NCBI GenBank assembly: GCA_021775525.1
Contig: JAJFHQ010000057.1
Span: 1 to 38,151 of the forward strand
Source of the DNA: Hyphomicrobiales bacterium
GTDB lineage: Bacteria; Pseudomonadota; Alphaproteobacteria; Rhizobiales; Methyloligellaceae
Direction of reading: 5' to 3'
DNA: 38,151 nucleotides
Part shown: positions 17,776 through 27,553 of the stretch, piece after piece
Layout of the letters: each line of letters starts with the position of its first letter
Position numbering within the stretch: the first letter of the stretch is position 1
Notes under the pieces: model-generated
Seen by the model: the letters and a program-made list of their open reading frames with translations, nothing else
Told to the model about the DNA's origin: nothing
The model's database searches: none
Position numbers and translations under genes: made by a program

Positions 17776-17924
17776 TGAGTGTCTCCTTATTCGTCAAAAT
17801 CGCGTATGTCTGAAAGACTATCGCGAATCTCTATCTACCATTTGCGGCCATTTTCTGAAAGATGGCGCGCCTTTGCTCATAAGCCTAACGGGTGAACGTT
17901 ACCGATATGCGTATGTCAGCAAAC

Positions 17925-19091
17925 TTATTTGAATGCTGTGAAATACCGCTCGATAAAGGCTTGGTAAATCCGTGTAAGGGTTTCCAGGTCATTCACTTCA
18001 ATCCGTTCGTCAACCTGGTGAATGGTCTTGTTCACCAGCCCGAATTCAAGAACCGGGCAATAATCCTTTACGAAACGCGCATCTGACGTCCCTCCCCCGG
18101 TGGAAAGGTCCGGCGTCTGCTGCGTTTCTTGTTTCACCGCATCGGTCATAACATCGACCAATGGCCCGGGCTCCGTCACGAAGCACGGGCTTGACGGTAA
18201 GAAACTTATCTGGTGCTCGAGTCCGGTGCCTTCAAGGGCCGTATTTGCTTTTTTGGTCAGAATATCCATCAGACTCTCAGCCGTATGATTGGCGTTAAAG
18301 CGGATGTTGAAGCCTGCGGAAAGCTTCGCCGGGATCACGTTCGTTGCCGTATTTCCCACATCGATGGTGGAGATCTGCAAATTAGACGGTGAGAAATGTG
18401 GTGTGCCGTCGTCCAGCGGCTCGGCCATGAAGGAGTTGAGAATTCCGAGCATCCCCGGCACCGGGTTATTGGCCAGATCAGGATAGGCGGTATGACCCTG
18501 TATTCCTGTAACAGTCAGATGTCCACTTAGAGAGCCACGCCGGCCGATGCGAATGGTATCTCCGACCACTTCTGAGCAGCTTGGTTCGCCAACGATGCAA
18601 TGGTCGGGTGTATGGCCATTCTCCCCCATCCATTGCAGCACTTTCCGTGTACCATTGATGGCGGGGCCTTCCTCGTCACCGGTGATGAGGAAGCTGATGG
18701 AGCCTGGAAATGCGTCTCCCGTCCTGGCCAGGTGGTCCAGCGCAGCCACGACAAAACAGGCGATATTCCCCTTCATGTCAGCGGCACCGCGCCCGTGGAG
18801 CCAGCCATCTTCGATCTGGGCCTCAAAAGGCGGGTGAGCCCAGTCCGCTTCATTGCCAGGCGGCACAACATCGGTGTGGCCGGCAAAGCAGAGGTGCGGT
18901 GTACCTTCACCCAGCCGGGCGTACAGATTGTCGACGTCGGGCGTGCTCTCGTCCGAGAAAGGCAGGCGGTGGCAGGTAAACCCGGCCGCCTCAAGCATCA
19001 CCTGCATATAGCTGAGCGCGCCGCCTTCATCTGGCGTGACGGAGCGGCAACGGATCAGGTCTTGCGCGATGTTGAGGGGTGTCGCGGTCAT
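17925..19091 (-). CDS. dapE: Succinyl-diaminopimelate desuccinylase
   Basis: Di-zinc M20-family hydrolase that produces LL-diaminopimelate and succinate in lysine and peptidoglycan synthesis. Length 388. Metal and catalytic residues are in place: H72 and D74 in FAGHTDVVPPG, bridging D105 in GRGAADMKG, catalytic E140 and ligand E141 in TGDEEGPA, and STGGGTSDARF with H-bearing C-terminal segments. It follows dapD by only 10 bases on the same strand, so the two consecutive pathway enzymes form an operon. Confidence 0.97.
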   Translation of the reverse strand: MTATPLNIAQDLIRCRSVTPDEGGALSYMQVMLEAAGFTCHRLPFSDESTPDVDNLYARLGEGTPHLCFAGHTDVVPPGNEADWAHPPFEAQIEDGWLHGRGAADMKGNIACFVVAALDHLARTGDAFPGSISFLITGDEEGPAINGTRKVLQWMGENGHTPDHCIVGEPSCSEVVGDTIRIGRRGSLSGHLTVTGIQGHTAYPDLANNPVPGMLGILNSFMAEPLDDGTPHFSPSNLQISTIDVGNTATNVIPAKLSAGFNIRFNANHTAESLMDILTKKANTALEGTGLEHQISFLPSSPCFVTEPGPLVDVMTDAVKQETQQTPDLSTGGGTSDARFVKDYCPVLEFGLVNKTIHQVDERIEVNDLETLTRIYQAFIERYFTAFK

Positions 19092-19101
19092 GGCGCGTCT
19101 T

Positions 19102-19944
19102 TTAGTCTCGCAAGAGGTCGTTCAGCGATGTCTTGGACCGGGTCTGCGCATCCACTGTCTTGACGATAACAGCGCAATAGAGCGAGGGCCCTGGAGAGCC
19201 ATCGGGCAGGGGCTTGCCGGGCATTGAGCCGGACACGACGACCGAATAGGGCGGAACATATCCAATATGAATTTCACCCGTCTCCCGGTTGACGATTTTC
19301 GTCGACTGACTGATGAAGACACCCATGGAGAGCACCGCGCCTTCGCCAACCACGACACCCTCGACCACTTCGGAGCGTGCGCCGATGAAGCAATTGTCCT
19401 CGATGATGACCGGGCCCGCCTGTAACGGCTCCAGCACGCCACCGATGCCGACGCCACCCGACAGATGACAATTCTTGCCGATCTGCGCGCAGGAACCGAC
19501 GGTAACCCAGGTGTCGACCATGGTGCCGCTGTCCACATAGGCGCCCAGATTGACGAAACTCGGCATCAGGATCACGTCAGGCGCGATATAGGCGGAATGG
19601 CGCACCACGCAATTGGGCACAGCGCGGAAGCCTGCCTGCTTGAATTCAGTTTCCGACCAGCCTTCAAACTTCGACGGCACCTTGTCCCACCAGGCGGACT
19701 TTCCGGGTCCACCCATGATGATCCCCATATCGCCGAGGCGGAAAGAAAGGATCACCGCCTTTTTAAGCCACTGGTTGACCTGCCAGTCATTGCCTTTTTT
19801 CACCGCGATGCGTGCCTCGCCGTTGTCGAGCAAATCCATCGTGACCTCGACCGCTTCACGCACCTCTCCCTTGGTGTCGGTGTTGATTTCTTCGACGCGG
19901 TCGAACGCGGCGTTGATTGTGTCTCTCAAATCATCGTGGGACAT
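19102..19944 (-). CDS. dapD: Tetrahydrodipicolinate N-succinyltransferase
   Basis: Transfers succinyl from succinyl-CoA to tetrahydrodipicolinate, two steps before DapE. The 280 residues show an N-terminal helical domain and a left-handed beta-helix of hexapeptide repeats: [63 protein letters not shown] at 19944 has AGGATG just upstream. The divergent TPR-methyltransferase gene starts 212 bases away, and the promoters of both must lie in that gap. Confidence 0.97.
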   Translation of the reverse strand: MSHDDLRDTINAAFDRVEEINTDTKGEVREAVEVTMDLLDNGEARIAVKKGNDWQVNQWLKKAVILSFRLGDMGIIMGGPGKSAWWDKVPSKFEGWSETEFKQAGFRAVPNCVVRHSAYIAPDVILMPSFVNLGAYVDSGTMVDTWVTVGSCAQIGKNCHLSGGVGIGGVLEPLQAGPVIIEDNCFIGARSEVVEGVVVGEGAVLSMGVFISQSTKIVNRETGEIHIGYVPPYSVVVSGSMPGKPLPDGSPGPSLYCAVIVKTVDAQTRSKTSLNDLLRD

Positions 19945-20156
19945 GGATCATCCTGCCTGAAGCATTTTCTACATACATTCTCGCCGGACTTTCTGAGGCG
20001 GCGGGGCAGGCTTGTCAATGCGGGTTGGGTTTTGATGTAGGGAGAGAATCCGAATAAAGATACGAATCAATGCGTCTGTCTGAAGTGCTGCGTTTTGCGT
20101 CCGTGTCAGTTTCAACCTGACGAGCGTACCGGCAATGACTTTCGAGGGGTGCAACA

Positions 20157-22574
20157 GTGAGTGGCAGCAAGCTATCAGCAGTCAAAGACAAGTTGGAGCT
20201 GGTATCGGTTGCCGGACCACGCAGCGTTGAGGAGGCTCTGCAGCAGGCATCGCTAAACAAGAGCGACGGACACCTTGATGCGGCTGAAGCACTGTTCCGT
20301 TACGTTCTCAAAGAGGACCCGCAGAATGCTGAGGCCCAAAAGGGTCTCCACACGCTTCGCAAAGCATTGAAAAAGCCGGCAAAGGGATCACGCCGCAAAA
20401 ATAAGCCGGCCCGAAAGGCCCGGCTGGCCAAAGCCGGGTCCCAGCCGGTCCCGGAGGCCGTATCTCCCCAGCCCGCCGCACAACCCTCCCAGGCGGATAT
20501 TGACGCGCTTATTTCTCTTTACAGGGCTGGACAGCTTGGAAAGGCAGAGTCCAAGGGTCGGAAGCTTATCAGGAAGTATCCAGATAGCCTTGACGTATTA
20601 AGAATTCTGGGCGCGGTGTTGCTTGATCAGGGAAAAGACAGTGAAGCTGTTATTACCCTCCGGCACGTGCTCGAGATTAAGCCGGATTATGCCGTTGCTC
20701 ACAACAATCTCGGCAATGCCTTGAAAAATCTCGGCAGGCTCGAAGAGGCAGTCGCATGTTACCGGCAGGCCATCAAGTTCAGCCCTGAGCTGGCTGATGT
20801 TCACAACAATCTCGGAAATGCATTGAGCCATCTAGGCAAGGTAGATGAGGCGATTGGCAGTTTCATGCAAGCCCTGAAGCTCAAGGACGACTATATCGAG
20901 GCCTACAACAATCTCGGCATTGTGTTTAACAAACTTGGCAGGAGAAAAGAGGCAAGCGTCTGCTACCGCAAGGCGCTTGAGATCAAGCCTGATTACCGTG
21001 TGGCGCTTATCAATTTTGCCAGTGTGGTGAGAGACGACCACACGCCAGATATGTCTCCGGAGTTCAGGCAACTAATCGTCCGTTGTTTTCAGGATCCCGG
21101 CATAGATAGCGCTGATGTGAGTGGCGTCGGTAGCATCCTGCTGTTGTCGGATCTTCAAAACGAACCCGATACAGGGTCCGGGGAATTGGATGGACTTGGC
21201 GTGCTTGCCTCCACCTCTGGCGATCTGCTTACCGCTTATCTCAAAAGCGCCCTGGTGAAAAACCGGGATATTGAGGAAGATCTGACCACCACTCGACGGA
21301 AATTACTCGCACTGTGTGATGAGGCCAGCACGGAAGGTGTTTCGCCAGATGTGGATATGGAATTGCTGGAGGCGCTGGCACTGCAGGGCTTCCTTAATGA
21401 ATATATCTGGCACGTTACTGATGATGAGGAACAGGCAGTCAATCGGCTGCAATCCAGGGTTATCGAAGCTATTGAATGTGGGAACAACCCTGAAGCTGGC
21501 GAACTGTTTCTGCTGGCTGGTTATCACCCCCTTTATGCAATTCACAGCATTAGACAATGGGTGCTCGAAAGCTATGAAAAGATCGAAGCGATATTAAAGC
21601 CGGTCCTGCTTCAGTTGATCCTACTCCCAGCCCTAGAAGCAGAGATTACAGATAGTATTGAGCAGCTGACGCCAATTGAAAATGATGTCTCCGTGGCCGT
21701 GCGCGACCAGTATGAAGAAAACCCCTATCCGCGATGGGACAGCTTGTCATTCGTTCCGCCGGCCATCTACACGACACAGGTACTTGATGATATTGTCCCC
21801 AACAGGCCGGAGATATATCCGGCAACGGAGAGCCCTAAGGTGTTGATCGCCGGCTGCGGGACGGGCAAGCAACCAATTTTTTGCGCCATGCGTATGCAGA
21901 GTTCAGATGTTCTGGCGGTTGATCTGAGCCTGACAAGCCTTGCCTTCGCCAAACGCAAGGCAGAAGAGTTCAAGGTGCAGAATATCCGGTTCGCGCAGGC
22001 TGATATTCTAAAACTGGGCGTGTTGAGTGACCGTTTCGATGTCATTGAGTGTGGCGGGGTGCTGCATCACATGGCCGATCCGGAGGCCGGACTGAGGGTG
22101 CTGGTGGGTCTCCTGAAGCCCGGTGGATATATGAAAATCGGATTGTACAGCGAGATTGCCAGGGAACATATCCGGTTTTGGCGCCAGAGCGTTTCCGAAA
22201 AGAAATATTCTTCCTCTCTACAAGGCATGCGTGAATTCAGGTCCTGGGTACGGGAGTGCGAGCCGGATGAGACCAGTCTGCTCCAGAAATCGATGGACTT
22301 TTATTCAGCCTCAACACTGCGAGATTTGGTGTTTCACGTCCAGGAGCACCAATTCACGCTGCCTCAGATCAATGAACTGCTCGGCAGACATAATCTCGAT
22401 TTTCTCGGTTTCATTTTTTCGAACACGAGCTTCAAGCCCGAATATGCAAAGACATATCCCAAGGACCCGGATTGCATTGATCTGGAAAACTGGCATCAGT
22501 TCGAGCAGGATAATCCCAACCTGTTTCTGGGGATGTACCAGTTCTGGTGCCGGAAGGAAGGCGAAGATACCTAG
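20157..22574 (+). CDS. TPR-methyltransferase fusion protein (copy 1)
   Basis: An 805-residue cytosolic fusion. Residues 30-75 form one TPR unit; 75-110 is a Lys/Arg/Ala-rich linker; about 115-300 hold further TPRs, including three well-formed copies with AHNNLGNAL, VHNNLGNAL and AYNNLGIVF, as in O-GlcNAc transferase/SPINDLY-type arrays. A middle region (about 300-520) carries LNEYIWHVTDDEE. The SAM-dependent class I methyltransferase domain follows the motif QYEENPYPRW, with motif I VLIAGCGTG (562-570), VLAVDLS, and GVLHHMADPEAG. The C-terminal segment ending LFLGMYQFWCRK is shared with its neighbour. Substrate unknown. Start is GTG at 20157 after AGGGG. It is on the opposite strand to the flanking operons and has lower GC by eye. 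Confidence 0.87.
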   Translation: MSGSKLSAVKDKLELVSVAGPRSVEEALQQASLNKSDGHLDAAEALFRYVLKEDPQNAEAQKGLHTLRKALKKPAKGSRRKNKPARKARLAKAGSQPVPEAVSPQPAAQPSQADIDALISLYRAGQLGKAESKGRKLIRKYPDSLDVLRILGAVLLDQGKDSEAVITLRHVLEIKPDYAVAHNNLGNALKNLGRLEEAVACYRQAIKFSPELADVHNNLGNALSHLGKVDEAIGSFMQALKLKDDYIEAYNNLGIVFNKLGRRKEASVCYRKALEIKPDYRVALINFASVVRDDHTPDMSPEFRQLIVRCFQDPGIDSADVSGVGSILLLSDLQNEPDTGSGELDGLGVLASTSGDLLTAYLKSALVKNRDIEEDLTTTRRKLLALCDEASTEGVSPDVDMELLEALALQGFLNEYIWHVTDDEEQAVNRLQSRVIEAIECGNNPEAGELFLLAGYHPLYAIHSIRQWVLESYEKIEAILKPVLLQLILLPALEAEITDSIEQLTPIENDVSVAVRDQYEENPYPRWDSLSFVPPAIYTTQVLDDIVPNRPEIYPATESPKVLIAGCGTGKQPIFCAMRMQSSDVLAVDLSLTSLAFAKRKAEEFKVQNIRFAQADILKLGVLSDRFDVIECGGVLHHMADPEAGLRVLVGLLKPGGYMKIGLYSEIAREHIRFWRQSVSEKKYSSSLQGMREFRSWVRECEPDETSLLQKSMDFYSASTLRDLVFHVQEHQFTLPQINELLGRHNLDFLGFIFSNTSFKPEYAKTYPKDPDCIDLENWHQFEQDNPNLFLGMYQFWCRKEGEDT

Positions 22575-22820
22575 TTCGCACCGGGATGGCCCATGGGCAG
22601 CCTGTCGCTGCGGAGGGTGTAAGTGTCAGTAATAAAATTCGAAATTTTAGGTTGAGGACCTTGTCGTCAGCCTGCCATCTATCCTATGATTCCCGTCGCT
22701 GGTGATTTGCGCCGGCAACAATCTTACAGCGTTGATTTTGACAGTTGTGTGCGTTCTTGGGGGCAGTGCATCCGGACCATGCTGCCTATTTGAAATTGTA
22801 ATACAAGGCGGCACCCAACG

Positions 22821-25103
22821 ATGAGCAGTAGCGAAGCTTTAAACGTCGAACAGCTATTGGACGAGGCATCAGAAAATCGGGATGCTGGGCGACTTGAGGA
22901 AGCGGTGCGAATTTACCGCTCGATCTTGCAGGAGAATCCACAAAATACTGAAGCCCAGAAAGCCCTGCACAGTTTGCAGAAGCTGATGAAGAAGACTTCC
23001 AATACAGGAAGCGGCAGGTCAGGACGCAAGGCAAAAACCAAGGGGAAAGCGAGGCTGGGCAAGGCAGGCTCTGCAGCGCGGCTGAAGTCTGCGCGCCGAA
23101 AAGCCAAGCCGCAGCCATCTACATATGATGTGGACCGTCTCCTGGCGCTCTATAACGCAGGCCAGCTCTTCGAAGCGGAAGCCGGAACAAGGCAGCTCAT
23201 TGAGAAGTACCCCCGTGCGGCCACGCTGCACAACCTGCTGGGTGCAGTGTTGGGGGATCTGGGGAGAACAGAAGAGGCTGTTGCCAGCTATGTTCAGGCT
23301 ATCAGTATCAAGCAGGATTATGCAGAGGCTCATGTCAATCTTGCTATGACTCTCAAAAATCTCGGATTGCTGGAGCAGGCTGTGGAGAGTTGCAGGCTCG
23401 CTGTTGCAGCCGAGCCAGATTATGTTCGGGCTCACAACTCTCTAGGTCATATTTTACGTGAACTTGGCTGGTTTGATGAAGCGGCCGACAGCCATGTTCA
23501 GGCTCGGAAAATTGATCCTGATTGTGTGGAGGCCCTGGCCGGAGCTGCTGAGGCACTCCTACATGTGCAAAGCGTAAAAATACATGTCGATTACATGGAC
23601 CTGATAAGTCTCTGCTTCGAGAATGATGCGGTTACCAGCGAGAATGTTGTACCGGCCAGTCAGGCAATACTGAAAGCCGTGCTGCAGAAACATATCAGTG
23701 CCGAAGCATTCCCCCCTTCTGAACTCGCCACTATTGCCCCGCAGGCAATCGGGCTTCTGGCGGCTCAACTCAAGGGCTCTACGATTGCAGACGTTGAGTT
23801 GGAAAATTTCCTCACCCATCTCAGGAGTGAGTTTCTTGAGTCATGGAGTGGTGAAGATCAAGAACCATCAGAAGCAGACTCGGATGCGGGGTTATTGGAA
23901 CCGCTCGCCTACCAGGCTTTTCTCAACGAGTATATCTGGCATGTCACTGATGACGAACATGCACGCGTTGAAAGATTGGAAGCAAATATTTCCAGAGCGA
24001 TTGTGGATGGCGCGACCCCAAGTGAATCCGAGCTGTTCCTGCTCGCTTCATACCGCCCGTTATGGGTGATCGAACATATCAGAAACTGGGCAAAAAAAGA
24101 TCATGGTGAAGCAAGTGCCAGCCTCCAGGACTTCTTACGTATTGCGGTTCTTAACTCGGAAAGAGAATGGGAACTCGGCGAGCAGATCGAGTGCCTGACG
24201 TCTATTGAGAATGATGTTTCGGTCGCGGTGCGTAGCCAGTATGAGGAAAATCCCTATCCTCGCTGGCACAGCATATCTGTTGGCGACTCTATGCCATACA
24301 CAGAACTGATACTTAAGGATATTGCCCCTCACCAATGCGTCTTGAAACCCACCAGCCAAACACCGGACATCCTGATTGCAGGCTGTGGAACAGGCAAACA
24401 GCCTATTCTAACTGCGATTGCGACTCAGCACTCAAATGTCCTGGCCGTTGATTTGAGCAGGACCAGCCTGTCCTATGCGAAACGCAAAGCAGAAGAATTC
24501 AAGGTGCGAAATATCCGGTTTGCCCAGGCAGATATACTGAAACTTGGAGAGTTGGAGAAATGTTTTGATGTCATTGAGTGTTCGGGAGTGCTTCACCACA
24601 TGGCTGACCCGGAAGCCGGGCTGAAAGTGCTGCTCCAACGGCTCAAACCTGGTGGATTTATGAATATCGCCTTGTATAGCGAGATTGCCAGAAGACAGCT
24701 CGGGAATTGGGGTGAACTGGTCTCGGAAAATAATTTTAAATCCTCCCTTCAGGGAATGAGGGATTTCCGGGCCTGGCTAATAAACAACGACATTCCGGAA
24801 GCGAGATCGCTTCAACAGACAAGCGATTTCTATTCGGCATCCATGCTCCGTGACCTGATGTTCCATGTGCAGGAGCATCGTTTCACGATCCCTCAAATCA
24901 GGGCACTTTTGGAGAGACACAAGCTAGAATTTCTTGGTTTTCGTTTTATCGACCCGAACTCCAAACCCGCATATACCAAGACATTCCCGAATGATCTGCA
25001 TTGCATTGACCTGGAAAACTGGCATGTGTTCGAGCAGGACAACCCCGACCTGTTTTTGTCGATGTACCAGTTCTGGTGCCGGAAGGCTGCTGAAGCTGCC
25101 TAG
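22821..25103 (+). CDS. TPR-methyltransferase fusion protein (copy 2, paralogue)
   Basis: A 760-residue paralogue of the upstream gene with the same domain order: N-terminal TPR (AVRIYRSILQENPQNTEAQKA), a very basic linker, TPRs (including AEAHVNLAMTLKNLG and AHNSLGHILRELG), the LNEYIWHVTDDE region, QYEENPYPRW, and methyltransferase motif I ILIAGCGTG (517-525) with VLAVDLS and GVLHHMADPEAG. The methyltransferase halves and C-termini are far closer between copies than the TPR halves, so the catalytic part is constrained while the TPR/linker has drifted. A 246-base gap separates the genes. An exact TTGACA at 22738-22743 lacks a matching -10. The 3' end overlaps the convergent nucleotidase gene by four bases. 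Confidence 0.87.
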   Translation: MSSSEALNVEQLLDEASENRDAGRLEEAVRIYRSILQENPQNTEAQKALHSLQKLMKKTSNTGSGRSGRKAKTKGKARLGKAGSAARLKSARRKAKPQPSTYDVDRLLALYNAGQLFEAEAGTRQLIEKYPRAATLHNLLGAVLGDLGRTEEAVASYVQAISIKQDYAEAHVNLAMTLKNLGLLEQAVESCRLAVAAEPDYVRAHNSLGHILRELGWFDEAADSHVQARKIDPDCVEALAGAAEALLHVQSVKIHVDYMDLISLCFENDAVTSENVVPASQAILKAVLQKHISAEAFPPSELATIAPQAIGLLAAQLKGSTIADVELENFLTHLRSEFLESWSGEDQEPSEADSDAGLLEPLAYQAFLNEYIWHVTDDEHARVERLEANISRAIVDGATPSESELFLLASYRPLWVIEHIRNWAKKDHGEASASLQDFLRIAVLNSEREWELGEQIECLTSIENDVSVAVRSQYEENPYPRWHSISVGDSMPYTELILKDIAPHQCVLKPTSQTPDILIAGCGTGKQPILTAIATQHSNVLAVDLSRTSLSYAKRKAEEFKVRNIRFAQADILKLGELEKCFDVIECSGVLHHMADPEAGLKVLLQRLKPGGFMNIALYSEIARRQLGNWGELVSENNFKSSLQGMRDFRAWLINNDIPEARSLQQTSDFYSASMLRDLMFHVQEHRFTIPQIRALLERHKLEFLGFRFIDPNSKPAYTKTFPNDLHCIDLENWHVFEQDNPDLFLSMYQFWCRKAAEAA

Positions 25104-25801
25104 TCGGCCTCGGGACTGAGCGTCTCGTTCACCTCACCCAGAAATCCCAGCAAATCTTCCGTCATGTGATGCACATGATCGGGGGGCTCTGCCCAATCCT
25201 TGATCTGCTTCTGGATAGGGTGATCGTAAAATTCAGAATGAACCAGTACCGTCACCATGCCGAGTTGGTGTGGAGCTTCCAGGTTGTGCGGCATATCCTC
25301 GAACATGGCGGCCTCATGGGACGTGACATTGTGCGCCTTGAGGAACATGTCATAGGCCTTGGGGTCGGGCTTGGGTACGAAGCCTGCCGCTCCGATGTCG
25401 AACACGTCGTTGAACTTGTCGAGCACGCCAAGTTGACCGGCGACATTTTCCGCATGTTTGCGCGAGCCGTTGGTGAAGATGTATTTCTCGCCCGGCAGCG
25501 CTTCAATTGCAGCGGCAAGTTCGGGTGAAGGAGGCAGATTTGACACATCGATGTCATGCACATATTCGAGGAATTTTTCCGGCTTGAGATCATGTTCGAT
25601 CATCAGGCCCGACAGCGTGGTACCATAGCTCACATAATAAGATTTCTGCAGCACGCGGGCGTCCGCGAAGGGCAGGTTGAGATAGCTGGCAATAAACTCG
25701 CCCATGCGCTGGTCCACCTGCGCAAAAAGGTTGCACTCGGCCGGGTAGAGCGTGTTGTCCAGATCAAAAATCCAGGCGCGTGTGTCGTGAAAATTTTCCA
25801 A
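25100..25801 (-). CDS. Pyrimidine 5'-nucleotidase-type HAD hydrolase
   Basis: A 233-residue haloacid dehalogenase phosphatase of the yeast Sdt1/Phm8-like subgroup that dephosphorylates pyrimidine nucleotides. HAD motif I is WIFDLDNTLYP with nucleophile D13 and acid D15; motif II is FTNGSRKHAENV; motif III is KPDPKAY; motif IV is FEDMPHNL. It lies just downstream of argB on the same strand, the usual position in alphaproteobacteria. The natural substrate is inferred from the family. Confidence 0.88.
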   Translation of the reverse strand: MENFHDTRAWIFDLDNTLYPAECNLFAQVDQRMGEFIASYLNLPFADARVLQKSYYVSYGTTLSGLMIEHDLKPEKFLEYVHDIDVSNLPPSPELAAAIEALPGEKYIFTNGSRKHAENVAGQLGVLDKFNDVFDIGAAGFVPKPDPKAYDMFLKAHNVTSHEAAMFEDMPHNLEAPHQLGMVTVLVHSEFYDHPIQKQIKDWAEPPDHVHHMTEDLLGFLGEVNETLSPEAD

Positions 25802-25818
25802 CTGTGTTCGCCCGGGTT

Positions 25819-26745
25819 CTAGCTATCACGCGTGGAGCTGAGAAATGTACCTGCGCCATGCTCGGTGAAGAGTTCCAGCAGAACAGCATGTGGCTTCTTG
25901 CCGTTGATTATGACGACTGCTTCCACGCCATTTTGCACAACCTGGATGCAGCTTTCGATTTTCGGGATCATGCCATCGGAGATAGTGCCATCCTCGATCA
26001 GCGCACGTGCATCATCCACCGTGAGGTCATGGATCAACGCGCCCTTTTTATCAAGCACACCTTCCACGTCCGTCAGCAACAGGAGCCTCTTGGCGAGCAT
26101 TTTGACGGCAAGTTCGCCGGCGAATGTATCTGCATTGATATTGTAGGTATGCCCCTCGGGCGATACGCCGAGCGGGGCGACAACAGGAATGAGATCAGAT
26201 GCGATCATCACCTCGATGATATGCGGGTCAACTTTCGTGGGCTCGCCAACGAAGCCCAGGTCCACCACGCTCATCAGGTTGGAGTCCGGGTCGGCAACCT
26301 GCTTCTCCAGCTTGCGTACGGTCATGAGGCCCGCGTCCTTGCCGGAGATGCCGACTGCCTTGCCGCCCTGCTTGTTTATCTCAGCAACAATCTGCTTGTT
26401 GATGGAACCCGCCAGCACCATCTCCACCACGTCCATGGTGTCCTGGTCCGTGACCCTGAGACCGCCCTTGAATTCAGATTTGATTCCGAGCTTGTCCAGC
26501 AGCGCGCCGATTTGTGGACCGCCGCCATGCACGACGACAGGGTTCACACCGGATTGTTTCAACAGCACAATGTCCCGGGCGAAATTCTCTGAGAGTGCAG
26601 CATCGCCCATGGCGTGACCGCCATATTTCACGACCACAGTCGCCCCGTCATAGCGCTGCATGAAGGGCAGGGCCTTGGACAGGATCGCGGCTTCCGTGGG
26701 TGCGGAGCCGGGGGGGGTGGACGGATTTCCGTTGTCTTTGGGCAT
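25819..26745 (-). CDS. argB: Acetylglutamate kinase
   Basis: Phosphorylates N-acetylglutamate, the second step of arginine synthesis. The 308-residue protein has the amino-acid kinase fold: [12 protein letters not shown] (ATP phosphate binding), [10 protein letters not shown], and [21 protein letters not shown] Pro/Thr-rich N-terminal extension of about 20 residues precedes the helix that, in hexameric arginine-inhibited enzymes, mediates ring formation, so arginine feedback is plausible. Located between engB and the nucleotidase in the standard order. Confidence 0.97.
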   Translation of the reverse strand: MPKDNGNPSTPPGSAPTEAAILSKALPFMQRYDGATVVVKYGGHAMGDAALSENFARDIVLLKQSGVNPVVVHGGGPQIGALLDKLGIKSEFKGGLRVTDQDTMDVVEMVLAGSINKQIVAEINKQGGKAVGISGKDAGLMTVRKLEKQVADPDSNLMSVVDLGFVGEPTKVDPHIIEVMIASDLIPVVAPLGVSPEGHTYNINADTFAGELAVKMLAKRLLLLTDVEGVLDKKGALIHDLTVDDARALIEDGTISDGMIPKIESCIQVVQNGVEAVVIINGKKPHAVLLELFTEHGAGTFLSSTRDS

Positions 26746-26798
26746 GGGGCTTAATTCCTCGCTGCCACTTATAACGGACTTGCGGGCAGGGACAATCT

Positions 26799-27443
26799 CT
26801 AGTCGCGCATCAAGGTTAGGATGGCCGCGCGCAGGTCCGGGAGCCCTGCGCCCTTGCGTGACGAGGTGGCGATGATCTCCGGGAAGGCGGCGGGGTGCTT
26901 TGACAGTTCTTTAGAGGTCCGTTCAATCACCTTTTCCAGCTCCGATGCTTTGACCTTGTCGACTTTGGTCAGCACCGCCTGGTAGGAGACAGCGGCCTCG
27001 TCCATCAGCTCCAGCGTCGGCTGGTCTGAAGCTTTCAATCCGTGGCGGGCATCGATCAGCAGGAATACCCGGCGGAGGCTCGCGCGGCCGTTCAGATAGT
27101 CCTGGATGAGTCTGTTCCATCCGGCGACTTCCGTTTTTGCGGCCTTTGCATAGCCATAACCCGGCAAGTCGACGAGATAGGCGCGTTCATCGAGCACGAA
27201 ATAGTTCACCTCGCGGGTGCGGCCCGGCGTGTTGGAGGTGCGGGCCAGCGCCTTTTGCCCCACAAGCGCGTTGAGCAAGCTCGACTTGCCCACGTTGGAG
27301 CGGCCGGCGAAGGCCACTTCGGGAAGCGCGTCGCCCGGTAATCCGGCCACGTTCACGACACCTTTGAGGAACGTGCAGGGGTGGCGGAACAGCCGGTTGG
27401 CCTCCTCCAATGTCTCTTCGTCAAATTCCGCAAGGGCGGTCAT
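26799..27443 (-). CDS. engB: Ribosome biogenesis GTPase EngB (YsxC/YihA)
   Basis: Essential GTPase for 50S subunit maturation, 214 residues. G1 is [14 protein letters not shown], switch region [13 protein letters not shown]3 [11 protein letters not shown]4 TKVDK, and G5 TSSRKGAG. Normally directly downstream of yidC in this clade; here a VWA gene and a VOC-protein gene separate them. Starts divergently from the VWA gene with about 110 bases between. Confidence 0.97.
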   Translation of the reverse strand: MTALAEFDEETLEEANRLFRHPCTFLKGVVNVAGLPGDALPEVAFAGRSNVGKSSLLNALVGQKALARTSNTPGRTREVNYFVLDERAYLVDLPGYGYAKAAKTEVAGWNRLIQDYLNGRASLRRVFLLIDARHGLKASDQPTLELMDEAAVSYQAVLTKVDKVKASELEKVIERTSKELSKHPAAFPEIIATSSRKGAGLPDLRAAILTLMRD

Positions 27444-27553
27444 GGGTTAAGGCCTTGTTCACTACACGGACAGTTGCGCGGCTCCCGCCACTGGAAATCG
27501 TCCGCATACACCCGATATCGGGTCGAGACGAACAGCTGGGAGGCGAGACAATC

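Noticed and set aside
25780..26592. 270-codon plus-strand frame
   Set aside because: Antisense to argB, which is fully recognisable.
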